Source: Homarus americanus
Lineage: Eukaryota; Arthropoda; Malacostraca; Decapoda; Nephropidae
Reading direction: 5' to 3'
Length of the DNA stretch: 64,000 bases
Assembly (NCBI RefSeq): GCF_018991925.1
Contig: NW_024722158.1
Location: forward strand, 8,932,420 to 8,996,419
The notes under the pieces are model-generated. The model was given only the letters and a program-made list of their open reading frames with translations. It did no database searches and was not told the origin of the DNA. Positions 45,660-57,127 of this stretch are shown one piece after another; the first letter of the stretch is position 1, and the number at the start of each line of letters is the position of its first letter. Position numbers and translations under genes: made by a program.

Positions 45660-47046
45660 ACTTGCGGAGCCCCTTAAGATCCTATTTTGCAAATGCCTGG
45701 ATGAGCAAAAGGTCCCTGATGATTGGAAAATGGTTTATGTTAGACCTGTACTCAAGAAGGGCGACCAGTGAACTTGACTAGCATAGTGTGCAAAGTACTA
45801 GAGTGGATCGTGAAAGATGCCATGATGGAACATCTACGAAATAACCTTGTAAAGGAGTGTCAACACGGTTTATGCCGGGAAGATCCTGCTTAACACAATT
45901 ATTCAAGGTGCTAGATGTTCGGACTCAAATTCTAGAACAAGGTGGAAATATTGACACTATACTGTATACCTAGATTTTGTCAAGGCGTTCCACATTCGAC
46001 AGCATACCCTATGAAAGGGTGAGAATCAAAGTGGAAGGGTTTGGGATTCAAGTGTTAAATCTGAGTGGGGCCGTGTAACCAGTGGGGTTCCCCAGGGGTC
46101 AGTACTAGGCCCACTCTTGTTCATAATCTACATAAACGATCTAGATACTGGGATCAGCAGTGACATAAGCAAGTTTGCGGATGACACCAAAATAGGGCGG
46201 CAAATTAATTCAGGGCAGGATGCAAATGCATTACAGGAGGATCAAAAACCGGCTTTGCAGGGGTGGTCTGAAAAAATGGCAAATGAAATTCAACACCCTT
46301 AAGTGCAGCGTGCTTAATATTGGAAGAACAAATACTTATAATGTGTGTACAGCCTTAACAACATCAACCTAGAAAAGTCGACTTGTGAAAAAGACCTAGG
46401 GGTACTTGTAAGCCCGGACCTACGGCCTAGAAAACGGTGCCTTAATGTTCAAAATAAGGCAAACAGTATTGGGTTTTATATCTAGAAGTGTAAGTTACAA
46501 GAGTGCAGAGGGTCTTATTGCAACTATATCTTGCGCTAGTCAGGCCGCACCTCGATTATGTGGTTCAGTTCTGGTGCCCCTATTATAGAATGGATATCAA
46601 TTCACTAGAGTTGGTGCAGCGAAGAATGACAAAAATGATTCGGGACTTAGGAAACCTTCCATATCAGGATAGGTTAAGAAACTTAACCCATTCCTAGAAA
46701 GACGAAGAGTGCGGGGAGATATGATAGAAGTATTTAAGTGGTGAAAGGAATCAATAAAGGGGATATAGATAAAGTTCTTATAATATCCGAGCAGGATGGG
46801 ACTCGGAGCAACGGATTCAAGTTGGATAAGTTTAGGTTTGGAGGAGATAGGAAGAAACTGGTTCACAATAGTGGTGGACGAGTGGAACAAGCTTAGCAAC
46901 TTTGTAGTAAGTGCGGGAACTCTGGAAAGTTTCAAAAGGAGGCTAGATAGATTCATGGATGATAGAGAGTGGTAGTAACTCTCGACAGGAGCTGCCATGC
47001 ACAGGCCAACCGGCCTATTGCAGACTCCTTATTTTCTTATGTTCTT
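45660..47046 (+). mobile_element. CR1/Jockey-type LINE, 5'-truncated, with 3' end
   Basis: Plus-strand coding relic starting within the reverse transcriptase domain: KKGDQ region, KVLEWIVKDAMMEHLRNNLV, a damaged YLDFVKAFH segment, TSGVPQGSVLGPLLFIIYIN and DLDTGISSDISKFADDTKIG with the catalytic FADD intact at 46174-46185. It continues with KSTCEKDLGVLVSPDLRPRK, LYLALVRPHLDYVVQFWCPY, ELVQRRMTKMIRDLGNLPYQ and ERRRVRGDMIEVFKW, and ends FMDDREW and a stop (about 46975). Frameshifts occur near 46270, 46480 and 46690. The 3' UTR (46976-47046) holds GGAGCTGCCATGCACAGGCC and ends TTTTCTTATGTTCTTATG, which defines the tail of the family found elsewhere in the window. Confidence 0.88.
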
Positions 47047-47385
47047 ATGTCCTAGCGTGGATCGGAGACTTTCTGCATGACCGTAAACAGTGTGCGGTGT
47101 GGTGGTAAATGGTACGAAATCGTCATGTGTGTCTGTGACTAGAGGGGTACCACAAGGCAGTGTACTGGGCCTGTTGTTGTTTGTCTGTTTCATTAATGAC
47201 ATACCATAAGCTATTCACTCCTCCATACAAATGATGCTAAGTTATTTAGGGAAATTAAGAACCAAACAGACTGTGAAGAGTTGCAGGAAGATCTCTATGA
47301 GCTTCAAGAATGGTCGAGGAAATGGCTGCTAAGATTCTACGTCACGAAGTGCAAGAAGATGCACCTGGGTCACACCAATTGAGCT
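47047..47385 (+). pseudogene. LINE reverse transcriptase fragment with catalytic loop lost
   Basis: In sense the frames show AWIGDFLHDRKQ (47053 on), a VTRGVPQGSVLG-like segment in a second frame, CFINDIP, and AKLFREIKNQTDCEELQEDL followed by YELQEWSRKWLLRFYVTKCK. Where FADD is expected (47228-47240), ATACAAATGATGCTAAG retains only the aspartate-Ala-Lys side. An 8-base deletion would explain the change of frame. It adjoins the tail of the preceding LINE and probably derives from an independent insertion. Confidence 0.75.
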
Positions 47386-47556
47386 TCTAACCACGTGAAC
47401 CCATTTTTCTCTTCAAAGGAAAGTAATTAAATCAGTAAACTAAATTAAGGTAACCCGTATGTTAAAATTCAACTAATTAATTATTCTTATCGGTTAACTA
47501 ACAAAAAATATTTAATTGATCCAGCGGTGGTAAGCAGATCATGAAAACCGATCACA
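47386..47556. other. Interruption between two LINE fragments
   Basis: 170 bp of AT-rich sequence with no similarity to LINE coding sequence replaces the region expected between the flanking fragments. It may be a small insertion. Confidence 0.4.
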
Positions 47557-47985
47557 TATACAAGACAATACTATCCTAAAACTATAGCTTGCGCTTGTGA
47601 GACCTCACTTGGATTACGCAGTCTCAGTTCTGGTCACCGTACTACAGAATGGATATTGACTCCCTCGAAAGCATTCAGAGGAGAATGACAAGACTAATCC
47701 CGGTCATCTTAATTTGCACTCCCTCGAGAGACGTAGAGTGAGGGGCGATATGATCGAGGTGTATAAATGGAAGTGAGGGCAAAAAAAGAGGTGATATAGT
47801 TAAGGTACTCAAACTATCCAACCAGGAGCGAACTCGTAGCAATGGTTTTAAATCAGACATTTTAAGATTTAGGCGCGAGATATGTAAACATTGGTTTGGA
47901 AGAGTAGTGGATGAGTGGAACAAGTTACCGAACTTCATCATTAACTCGAACACGCTGGATAGCTTCAAATATAGGCTGGGCGGGG
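47557..47985 (+). pseudogene. LINE C-terminal fragment
   Basis: Frames in sense give LALVRPHLDYAVS, YYRMDIDSLESIQRRMTRLI, LHSLERRRVRGDMIEVYKW, RGDIVKVLKLSNQERTRSNG and, after a shift, FGRVVDEWNKLPNFIINSNT and LDSFKYRLG. These are the same segments in the same order as 46530-46975. The DEWNKLP motif marks the C-terminal region. It could be the 3' part of the fragment at 47047-47385, with about 140 residues lost between them. Confidence 0.8.
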
Positions 47986-48005
47986 TCACCTCATGTGAGA
48001 TCATG

Positions 48006-48290
48006 TAATTCACCCCCAAAAGTAATACCCCTTCTCTCAGCTGCCTTTTCAACCGATCAAAGTTTGTCCTTCTGAAATCTGGGACTTCAATGGAATTTTT
48101 CTTGCATCTGACAACATTAAGTTCTACTTTAAATCACGTGATCCCATGCTGTTCGTTCCCCACTACTAGTGAGGTTTTTGTTTGACATGTCCGGTGATTC
48201 TATGCTGACAAAAAAGTCCTGAACTGTTTCAAGAAAATCAGGTTCAGATCGGTCAGAGGTCACAATCTATTGACCTTGTTGAGTATGACC
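48006..48290 (-). pseudogene. LINE endonuclease-RT linker fragment, antisense
   Basis: On the minus strand, about 48150 down to 48030 encodes FKVELNVVRCKKNSIEVPDF and RRTNFDRLKRQLREGV. Sequences with VPDFRR-NFD-LR follow the endonuclease domain of CR1-like LINEs (recalled family knowledge). Upstream (48150-48290) a frameshifted LNLILETVQDF-like segment may be the end of the endonuclease. It directly abuts the sense LINE fragment, so the two insertions are in opposite orientation. Confidence 0.65.
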
Positions 48291-48399
48291 ATAGAATTGA
48301 GCAATATGCCTCACACTTTTTTGTCTCGAGTACAATATAGCTCCAGGGTGAGATATTTGATGTATCCCTTACCTTATAGCTGAGATACATATTATTCTG

Positions 48400-48720
48400 T
48401 CGTGTGTGTTGGTGGTGAATTTTGTGGAATTGGTGGCGGAGTATGTGGTGGAGTTTGTAGTGGAGTTTGTGGTGGTGCGGTGAATTTTGTGGAGTACGTG
48501 GTGGATTGGTGGTGGTGTTTGTGGTCAAGTACTGTATAAATAGAGGTGTGATGGTGTTTGTGGTGAGGTGCAGGGAGGTGTGTAGTGGAGTATGTGGTAG
48601 TATGTGGCGGAGTAGAAGTATAGTGGAGGAGTGGTGTGATGGTGTTTGTAGGAGTATGAGTATGGTGTAGTTTGTGTGAAGTATATAGGGGTGGCGGAGT
48701 ATGCAGTGGAGTGTGTGGGG
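48400..48720. repeat. GTGGTG/GTGGAG-rich simple repeat
   Basis: Irregular TTTGTGGTGGAGTATGTGG-type units, purine/T-rich. Open frames on both strands are artefacts. Confidence 0.8.
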
Positions 48721-48935
48721 GAGTTTGCAAAATGTTATTTTCGCCAACACAAATCGCTAGAATGGATTATTAAATTGTGCTGTCCGGCGTGGAACTTATA
48801 GGACAAGTAGTGTGTGTGTGTGTTTGTGAATGTGTGTGTATGTCCACGTAATGAATTTTGGAATTTTGTCGGTGGACATCGGTTAGTTTATTGCTCTCCC
48901 AATATTCATCCTGTGTAAAGATTACAGAGCAAAGG

Positions 48936-48993
<58 letters not shown>
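48936..48993. repeat. (AC)n microsatellite
   Basis: About 29 uninterrupted AC units. A shorter interrupted (GT)n lies at 48810-48842. Confidence 0.97.
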
Positions 48994-48995
<2 letters not shown>

Positions 48996-49330
48996 GTATA
49001 TGTTGCAAGAGGACATGAGACTGTTTATGTATTCACAAGCACGATGTTATATACTTTAACATTAATACACAAACTCAGCTCAAGTAGTGTTGTGTTGATT
49101 CAGTTATACAGTAGGATATAGTTCACTGAGTAGGATAATTACCTTGATGCCTGCAGTCTGTACGCATGAAACTGATGCCGATACACACTCACGAATGCAC
49201 GGACACGCACACGGACACCACAAGCTCACGGACATACAAGCATACGGACACACAAGCATGCTGACACACTAGCACACGGACATGCACGTATATAAGCACA
49301 TGCATAGAACACACGGACGCGAACATGCAT
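48994..49330. other. Low-copy DNA with loose ACACGGAC repeats
   Basis: CACGGACA-type phrases recur between 49196 and 49320 without a strict period. No gene is seen. Confidence 0.5.
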
Positions 49331-49382
49331 ACCTAACCTAACTAGATAGAATTTATATAACCTAACCTAACCTAACCTAACC
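49331..49382. repeat. CCTAA telomere-like tract
   Basis: Two CCTAA units, an 18-bp spacer, then four to five CCTAA units. Confidence 0.85.
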
Positions 49383-49483
49383 AGAGAAGTTAAATAGCCG
49401 GGTGTTTTCCAAAGTTTCATAAACTCTAATATTGATGGACTTACGTAAAATGACGAAGTTGTTGAAGTTCAGTAATAACATAA

Positions 49484-49526
49484 CAGTCGGTCTGTCAGTC
49501 GGTCAGTCAGTCGGTCTGTCAGTCTT
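49484..49526. repeat. GTCAGTCG/GTCTGTCA short repeat
   Basis: Four-base GTCA/GTCG/GTCT units in tandem. Confidence 0.85.
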
Positions 49527-49595
49527 CCCAAACAGTTATCGTTTATCAGTTTGTTATCACCCGACATGATAGTCCTACATTAAACAAGTACAATT

Positions 49596-49695
49596 AAAGT
49601 TAGGTTAGGTTAGTTTAGTCAATAGTTATATTAGGTTAGGTTAGGTTTGGTTAGTTAAGGTCAGGTCAGGACAGATAAGGTTAGGTTAGATTAAG
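49596..49695. repeat. Degenerate TTAGG repeat
   Basis: GGTTAGGTTAG stretches mixed with GGTCAGGTCAGGACAG variants. The G-rich strand is plus, opposite to the tract at 49331. Confidence 0.85.
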
Positions 49696-49756
49696 TGAAT
49701 GTGGCGTCACTTAACTTAATATGGAACAACGATAGATATTTTATTTGATAAATAAG

Positions 49757-51205
49757 CGTCCTCTCCTACACTCTCCTCTCCTCCTCCTCAACCCCTCCTC
49801 CCCATCTGCCCCCTCCTCCCCACTCCTGCCCTCCACCCACCTCCTCCCACCCACTCTGCCCCTCCTCCCACTCTACCCCTCCTCCCCACCCCCTCCTCCC
49901 ACATACCTCTACCCTCTCCCACCCACCTCTACCCCTCCCCCCTACCCTGCCCTCCTCCTCAAACCTACCTCTAACCCCTCCTCCCCACCTGCCCCCTCCC
50001 ACCCACCACCCCCCTCTCCCCACCTCGACCCCCCTCTCCCACCCACCTCTAACCCCTCCCACCTACCCCACCCCCCCCCTCTCCCACCCTCACTCCCTGC
50101 CCCTCCTCAAACCCACTCTAACCCCCTCCCCTCCCTACCTATGCCCCCTCCTCCCACCTCTCCACCTCTGCCCCTCTCCCACCTACCCCCTGCCCCCTCC
50201 TCCACACCTACCTCTTAACCCCTCCTCCCCTACCCCCCTCCCCCTCTCCCACCCACCTCTGCCCCCTCCTTCCCCTACCTCTGACCCCTCCTCCCACCCA
50301 CTCCCACCCCCTCTCCCACCCACTCCCACCCTCCCACATACCCCACCCCCCCTCTCCCCACCTACCTCCACCCTCTCCCACCCACTCCCCTCCCCCTCCC
50401 ACCTACCCTCTGGCCCCCCTCCTCCCTACCTCTGCCCCCCTCCCCACTCCTCCCTCCCACCACCCCCTCTGTCCTCCCACCCACCTCTGCCCTCCCTTCC
50501 CCTACCTCTGCCCCTCCTCCCACCCACCTCTGCCCCCCTTCTTCCACCACCCTGACCCCTCCCTCCCACCTACCTCTGCCTCCTCCCACCCACTCTGCCC
50601 CCACCTCTCACCTACCTCTGCCCCTCCTCCCTACCTCTGCCCCCCTTCCCACTCCACCTGTCCCTCCTCCTCCCACCTACCTCTGCCCTCCTCCCCTATC
50701 TCTGCCCCCTCCTCCCCATCCACCTCTGCCCTCTCCTCCCCTACCTCTGCCCCCTCCTCCCCCCACCCTCCGCCCTCTCTCCTCCCCACACCTCCTCCCC
50801 CTCTCTCCTCCCCTACCTATGCCCCCTCCTCCCACCTATCTCTGCCCCCCTCCTCCCACTCCTCTGCCTTCTCCTCCCCTACTCTGCCCCCTCTCCCCTA
50901 CCAATGCCCCTCCTCCCCTACCTCTGCTTTTCCTCCCTACCTCTTCTGTCCCCCTCCTCCCCTACATCAGCCCCTTCTCCCACCTACCTCTGCCCTCTCT
51001 CCTCCCTACCTCTGCCCCCTCCTCCCCTACCTCTGCCCCCCTCCTCCCCCACCAATGCCCTCCTCCCTACCTCATCTGCCCCCTCTCCTCCCACCTCCAC
51101 CTCTCTGCCCCCTCCTCCCACCTACATCTCCCCTCCTCCCACCCACCTATGCCCCCTCTCCTCCCCTATCTATGCCCCTCCTCCCCACTCACCTCTGCCC
51201 CCCTC
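49757..51205. repeat. C-rich polypyrimidine minisatellite, first block
   Basis: 1.4 kb of units such as CCCCTCCTCCCACCTACCTC with TGCC, soft period of about 24 bp with frequent length changes. It is almost free of G except the G of CTCTGCC. Proline-rich plus-strand frames and glycine-rich minus-strand frames are artefacts. Confidence 0.93.
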
Positions 51206-51496
51206 TGCTCGTGTTCTGAATAAGTTCTATATACAGAGCGAACACAAACACCTAGTTTTAGTTCAATTTACTGATAAGAGATATGTACACAGGAGTAGCG
51301 CTCTCAACCTGTCTGCTGGTCAACTGCTCTATAGACGACGTATGGTCAGTGACACATTACAGCTTCCATATGTCGCCAGGCACATTAATTGCCATGTGGG
51401 ACATTGATAAATACATTGCCACACGCCACTAGCTAGGCTAATTAATATGAGCCATACAAATACATAGCATAATATAAATACATACAGAATATACAT
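51206..51496. other. Non-repeat insert inside the C-rich array
   Basis: 290 bp of ordinary composition splits one satellite into two blocks. It contains no recognisable gene and no clear terminal inverted repeat. It may be a transposon insertion or a patch of old flanking DNA. Confidence 0.6.
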
Positions 51497-52060
51497 ACAC
51501 CTCCCCTCCTACCTACCTCTATCCCCTCCTTCCACCTACTTCTGCCCCCTCCTTCCCCTACTCCTCACCCTCCTTCCCCCTACCTCTACCCCCCCCTTCC
51601 CCCACCCTCTGCCCCCCTTCTCCCACCTATCTCTGTCCTCCTTCCCCCACCTCTGCCCCCTCTTCCCACCCTCTGCCTGCTCCCTCCCACCTATCTCTGC
51701 CCCCTCCTTCCCCTACCTCTGCCCCCCTTCCCCACCTCTGCCCCAACCCCGCCTTCCTCTATCATCCCTCCTTCCCTATTCTGCCCTCTTCCTCTACCTC
51801 TGCCCCTCTTCCCTACCTCTGCCCTCCTCCACCCTATCTCTTCATGCCCTCCCTTCCCCTACCTCTGCCCCCTCTTCTCCCTCTCCTCTGCCCCCTCCTC
51901 CTCCACCTACCTCTATCCCCCTCCTTCCCCTACTTCTGCCCCTCCTTCCCCTACTTCTGCCCCCTCCTTCCCTACCTCTGCACCCTCTCCTTCCCCTACC
52001 TCTACCCCTCTTCCCCACCTCTGCCCCCTCCTCCCCCTACCTCTGCCCCTCCTCCCCTAC
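51497..52060. repeat. C-rich polypyrimidine minisatellite, second block
   Basis: Same family as 49757-51205, here with CCCCTCCTTCCCCTACCTCT as the common unit. Confidence 0.93.
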
Positions 52061-52183
52061 CTAAGTAGTTTTAGAGTTGACATTTAATAGAAGCTAATAC
52101 AGTACTGTATGACTTGACCGACCAAAGAGACCTACCTAACCTTATCTAACTGTGAACCTGCCATATTAAACAGAAAGAACCGT
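52061..52183. other. Low-copy DNA
   Basis: No feature recognised. Confidence 0.4.
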
Positions 52184-53023
52184 ATTTACCGGCGTATATG
52201 GCGCATTATTTTTTTAAATGTATCCCAAATTTCCCTGCGTCTAATGCACCCGTATTATGGATGGGAAGCCGAGCTGCCTTGGCGGAGGTGCCTAGGTAGG
52301 TAGTCTGGGACGAGCAGTAGTCCATTAAGTACAAAAATTGTGTTACTAATAATATTAATCACAATAAACTACTGAAAAACAAGCCAAATTATCACAATCT
52401 TACGGCAAATTTGCCGAAGACAAATAATGGTTTACATTGGCCATTGGCTTAACGGCAGAGGGAAGCTCACAACTTCTCACTGCACCTCCTTCCCCAACAT
52501 ACATAACCCACACCAGATAAATGTCTTACATTATTTAAGGACTGTATTACCTTTAAGAAACATTTGTTTATTATCTAAATGAAAAATACCCTAGAAAGAA
52601 TAAAGAAATGTTTACAAAGTTCAGCCGCCAGTCAGCCATTTGCAATGAGTCGATGACGCCAAAACAATAGCGAAGGTGCTACACCCTGGTGGCTGATCGC
52701 GGCAACACACAACATCACAGCCAAAAATACGAGTTTCACATCCTGTTGGTAATTCTCTAGACCAAAATATAAACAAGTCACACAGCTGCTCTGGTCAGAG
52801 GTAGAGTTGGGTTAGTATAATGTTACTATATATGGTTAACTACTTGATTCCTGTATATATTGTATTTACATGCACAAAATCATATGTTTTCCCCCACAAA
52901 ACCACTTTAAAATCACTTTCAATAATTGTATGACGAAACTTACTAAAAGAAAAAAAATCCACAAAACATCCTCGTAAAATAGGGGTGCGTCTTATGCTGT
53001 GGTGCGTCTTATATGCCGGTACC
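52184..53023. mobile_element. Possible non-autonomous DNA transposon
   Basis: The left end (TTTACCGGCGTATATGGCGC, 52184 on) and the right end in reverse complement (GGTACCGGCATATAAGACGC) match at 15 of 18 positions after ACCGG. The right end carries a second nearby copy (GGGGTGCGTCTTATGC, 52982 on), and a related phrase (CCTGCGTCTAATGCACC) lies just inside the left end. About 840 bp with no coding capacity. I recall ACCGGCGTATAAGACGCACC-like ends from other animal genomes, but cannot name the superfamily. Exact ends and target duplication are unresolved. Confidence 0.6.
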
Positions 53024-54233
53024 AATGAAAGTAACTTTGTTGAAGGGTCACCGTGTAATTTGTATTATTGTGGACGTGAGAGTACGCTCGGACTCAGCGA
53101 CTCGGTTATAAAAAAACACTATGAGGCGAATTGGTAGATTTTTCGGCGGAGTATTTACGGCAAATAAGTAATTATTCGCATATAAAGCACGAAGATGCAT
53201 CATTTTAGTGTCGCGTGATAATTTTGTCCTGTGCTTTCCCCCAATTTCCCTCATTCTTCATGCACCTGCCCACTACAGGTGATTTATGATCATAGATAGA
53301 GAAAAAGAATAAAAAATAAAGTTGTTATAATTAAAATAAAAAATTGTGGCCTCTTAAAATACTGTACTATAACGAAAAGAATATCTATGGAAAATATGAA
53401 CAAAATCGAACAACCCTTTCTGGTGGTAGTGGTGTTCTGAGAAAACACAAAAAACATAACTGAAACCTGACCTAACCTAACCTTTTCTAACCCAGAAAAC
53501 TTAAAAAAATATATAAAGGTTACTATATTTAACCAATGATAACAGAAAAAGGTTATTTCATTAATATTTTTTGTGTGTTCAATGTTTTGATGTTTTGGTA
53601 GTGAGTCAGTTCTTGTCTTCAGCATTTATAGGTCACGAGGGAGGCTCGAATACGCTAAGAAAAAAATGTTTGCACTTACGTAAATCTCCCGATAGATTTG
53701 AACTCTTTCTCTGATTGGTCACAGCAGATCATGTGAAATTACAGTTAAATATATATAAATATTAAATCCCGCAAAATTGTTTATCCCCCGGTAGTGAAAT
53801 AAGAATCTGTCAATATTGTTTTAGCTTCGTCCTGTGTTGGTCCCATCCACGAAATGTAAACACTATTGGATGTGTATGAAACCAGGTTTACCGAATCGGT
53901 TTTTGCGCGTCCATCACATATGGTTAGGTTAGGTTTTCAGTTTTTATTTTTTATTTTTTAACCCCATATGTTCAGTCTAACTCACTTTGGAAGATTCATA
54001 GTTGTTGGAAGTGTAAAAGGAAATAAAGGTCATATTTATTTATTAGAAAAAATACATAATAAAAATAGGTTAAATTATCGTTTCGGCGAAGCACTAATTT
54101 TCCGAAGGTCAGAATAATTTCAACCTGACTTAACCTAACATAAATTCGCTGTATTACCAAAACGATAATAATACCCAAAAACCAATTCAAGTAATCAATT
54201 TCTCTACATATACGAAGTTGTTTGACCCAGATT
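53024..54233. other. AT-rich low-copy DNA, no gene seen
   Basis: Contains small TTAGG-type fragments (53469-53484 and 53922-53935). Short minus-strand frames at 53290-53625 and 53996-54190 are rich in F, I, N and K, as expected by chance in AT-rich DNA. Confidence 0.5.
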
Positions 54234-54436
54234 CCAGGTCAAATAACCATGGGCTATTTGACCTGGACCTGCGGGAATTGTATACGATTTTAATGGGATT
54301 GTAATCGGGATGGTTGTGGGCATTAAACTAATCATTACACTACGGTATTATTTAATTGTATAATATTCTGTGGGCAAAAGTATTTACTGTAGTTTGATTT
54401 TAGATCACGTTCAAATAACCAGTGGTTATTCTGGCA
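54234..54436. mobile_element. Palindrome-ended MITE candidate
   Basis: 54234-54266 is a near-perfect palindrome (arm CCAGGTCAAATAACC, three-base centre, one arm mismatch). A related sequence lies about 170 bp downstream in inverted orientation (54411-54436), itself with a short palindrome AATAACC-AGT-GGTTATT. The arrangement fits an element with palindromic subterminal repeats. No coding capacity; target duplication not identified. Confidence 0.45.
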
Positions 54437-56014
54437 GATATTGATCTAATAGCCCCTGCCTATAATATAATACAGTAGTCTTAGTGTTTTCCAGGATGCT
54501 TCAAGGACCAACAAAACATCTCTGTGTGACAAGTTCTGACTGAACTATACAGACTGTCCGGACTCGTATATGACACCGTTACGGCAACCGGTGAAACACT
54601 GCTGACGTGTGGGAGGTAAGACTCACTTTGTTACTTCACATCATGTTGTTGTCATTAGGTGCACAAGGTGAGTCTAATACATGTAAAAGTGTGTACATAT
54701 TTATGTAAATGTTTGTGTGTCTAAAGTCATGTCCCATTGTGTCGGTGGTACGTGACCTCTCAAAATATGGCCCAGATTCACGTTTTCCATCCCATACAAA
54801 ATTTTGAAATGTGACTTTATTTTGTTTTTCTCTATAGTATAGTACAGTATATTAATAACTTTTAGCTTCGTTTTCAAAGCATACTTTCATTGTTTATCAA
54901 TTATGATACTCTACAAATACTGTGCTACTTTTTATACCTTTATCTACTTGTATGTTTCACTTCAGTTAATTGAACTTTTTGCATAGGTTTGAAGAATACT
55001 TAGTACAAGTGTTAATTTTTACAGAGTGAAATACTTTAACTTAAGCAATATTTTCAGGCACTTTCTCCATCACTGCCTAAAGTGGACCTGAATGTGAACT
55101 AAAATGAAGTTGGCTGAACATAGAGTTAACTGTACCTTAAGTTAAGTGGACCTCAAGTGAACTGGACCTGAAGTTAAGTGGACCTAAAGTATTGCGTGGT
55201 ATTTTACTTAATATTGTTCTACAGACATTCCCCAGTTTATAAGAGTACTGTGCCTTAGAAACCTATTGTAAATTGAATAATTTTTTCCGATAGACTGGCA
55301 TTATAAAAGCCAAAATACTTTTCTACACGGAAAAACCTTCCCCCAAATTATGTACAGTCCCCCCAAAAAAGTATTGATAGATTTTCTATTGGGAAAATTT
55401 TAAATGGCTGATGAAATGCTTTGATATGATCCCCAGTGCATCAGCATATGTTGGTACACTGCTCACCATATCAGCAACAGCTAGAGATTGGGGGAGGGAG
55501 TCGTCCTTGTATGTCATACTAGATACTTCAATATAACAAGAAATCCATTAAGCTATTTTAATACTGTAAACGTATCATGCTGGGTAGGCATATGTAAACA
55601 GGCCACTGACTGTTGATTACAATAACACCGAAATATACATCGAATGAAAGAGATTCGGAACATCATAACCGAGACCGAGACAGACCTCAAGGCGGATATT
55701 TCACCATTATGTCGTTGTAGCAGAGTTTCATTCTTACTGATATGCAGAATACACTTACTCGTGTTGTTGACGATATGTCTGATTTATGAAGAGTGACTAA
55801 GCAAATAGTACTCGATATTAGAGTGAACAGCTACAGCAATAGACAATATATTGGTCTAAATGGGAGCTACCATATATTATTGATGTGTAAATGGTATTGG
55901 TTTAACACCAAAAAAAGGTTTCAAATGAGTGTGTCGCCAGTTGTTTCATGGAGCCTAACCCATAGCGATACTGTGTGGGTTCGCTCACCCCAGTTTGCCG
56001 AGCTATCTCGGCGT
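54437..56014. other. AT-rich low-copy DNA, no gene seen
   Basis: At 55080-55190 the phrase AAGTGGACCT recurs four to five times with 15-20-bp spacing. An open frame at 55793-56032 is not recognised and ends in a LINE tail. No coding signature. Confidence 0.5.
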
Positions 56015-56105
56015 TATAAGAACATAACATAAGAAAGTGGGATACTGCAGGAGGCCGACTGGCCCATACAGGGCAGATCCCTTTCACACCCATCACACTC
56101 GTCGT
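56015..56105 (-). mobile_element. LINE 3'-end fragment (CATAAG-tailed family)
   Basis: ATAAGAACATAACATAAG, then GGATACTGCAGGAGGCCGAC and TGGCCCATACAGGGCAG: the antisense LINE 3' terminus of the same family as 46976-47046. A (TA)n tract starts seven bases later. Confidence 0.75.
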
Positions 56106-56107
56106 TA

Positions 56108-56109
<2 letters not shown>

Positions 56110-56203
<94 letters not shown>
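56110..56203. repeat. (TA)n microsatellite, tract 1
   Basis: About 45 TA units. Confidence 0.98.
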
Positions 56204-57111
<908 letters not shown>

Positions 57112-57127
57112 CAAAAACCTCACCCTG

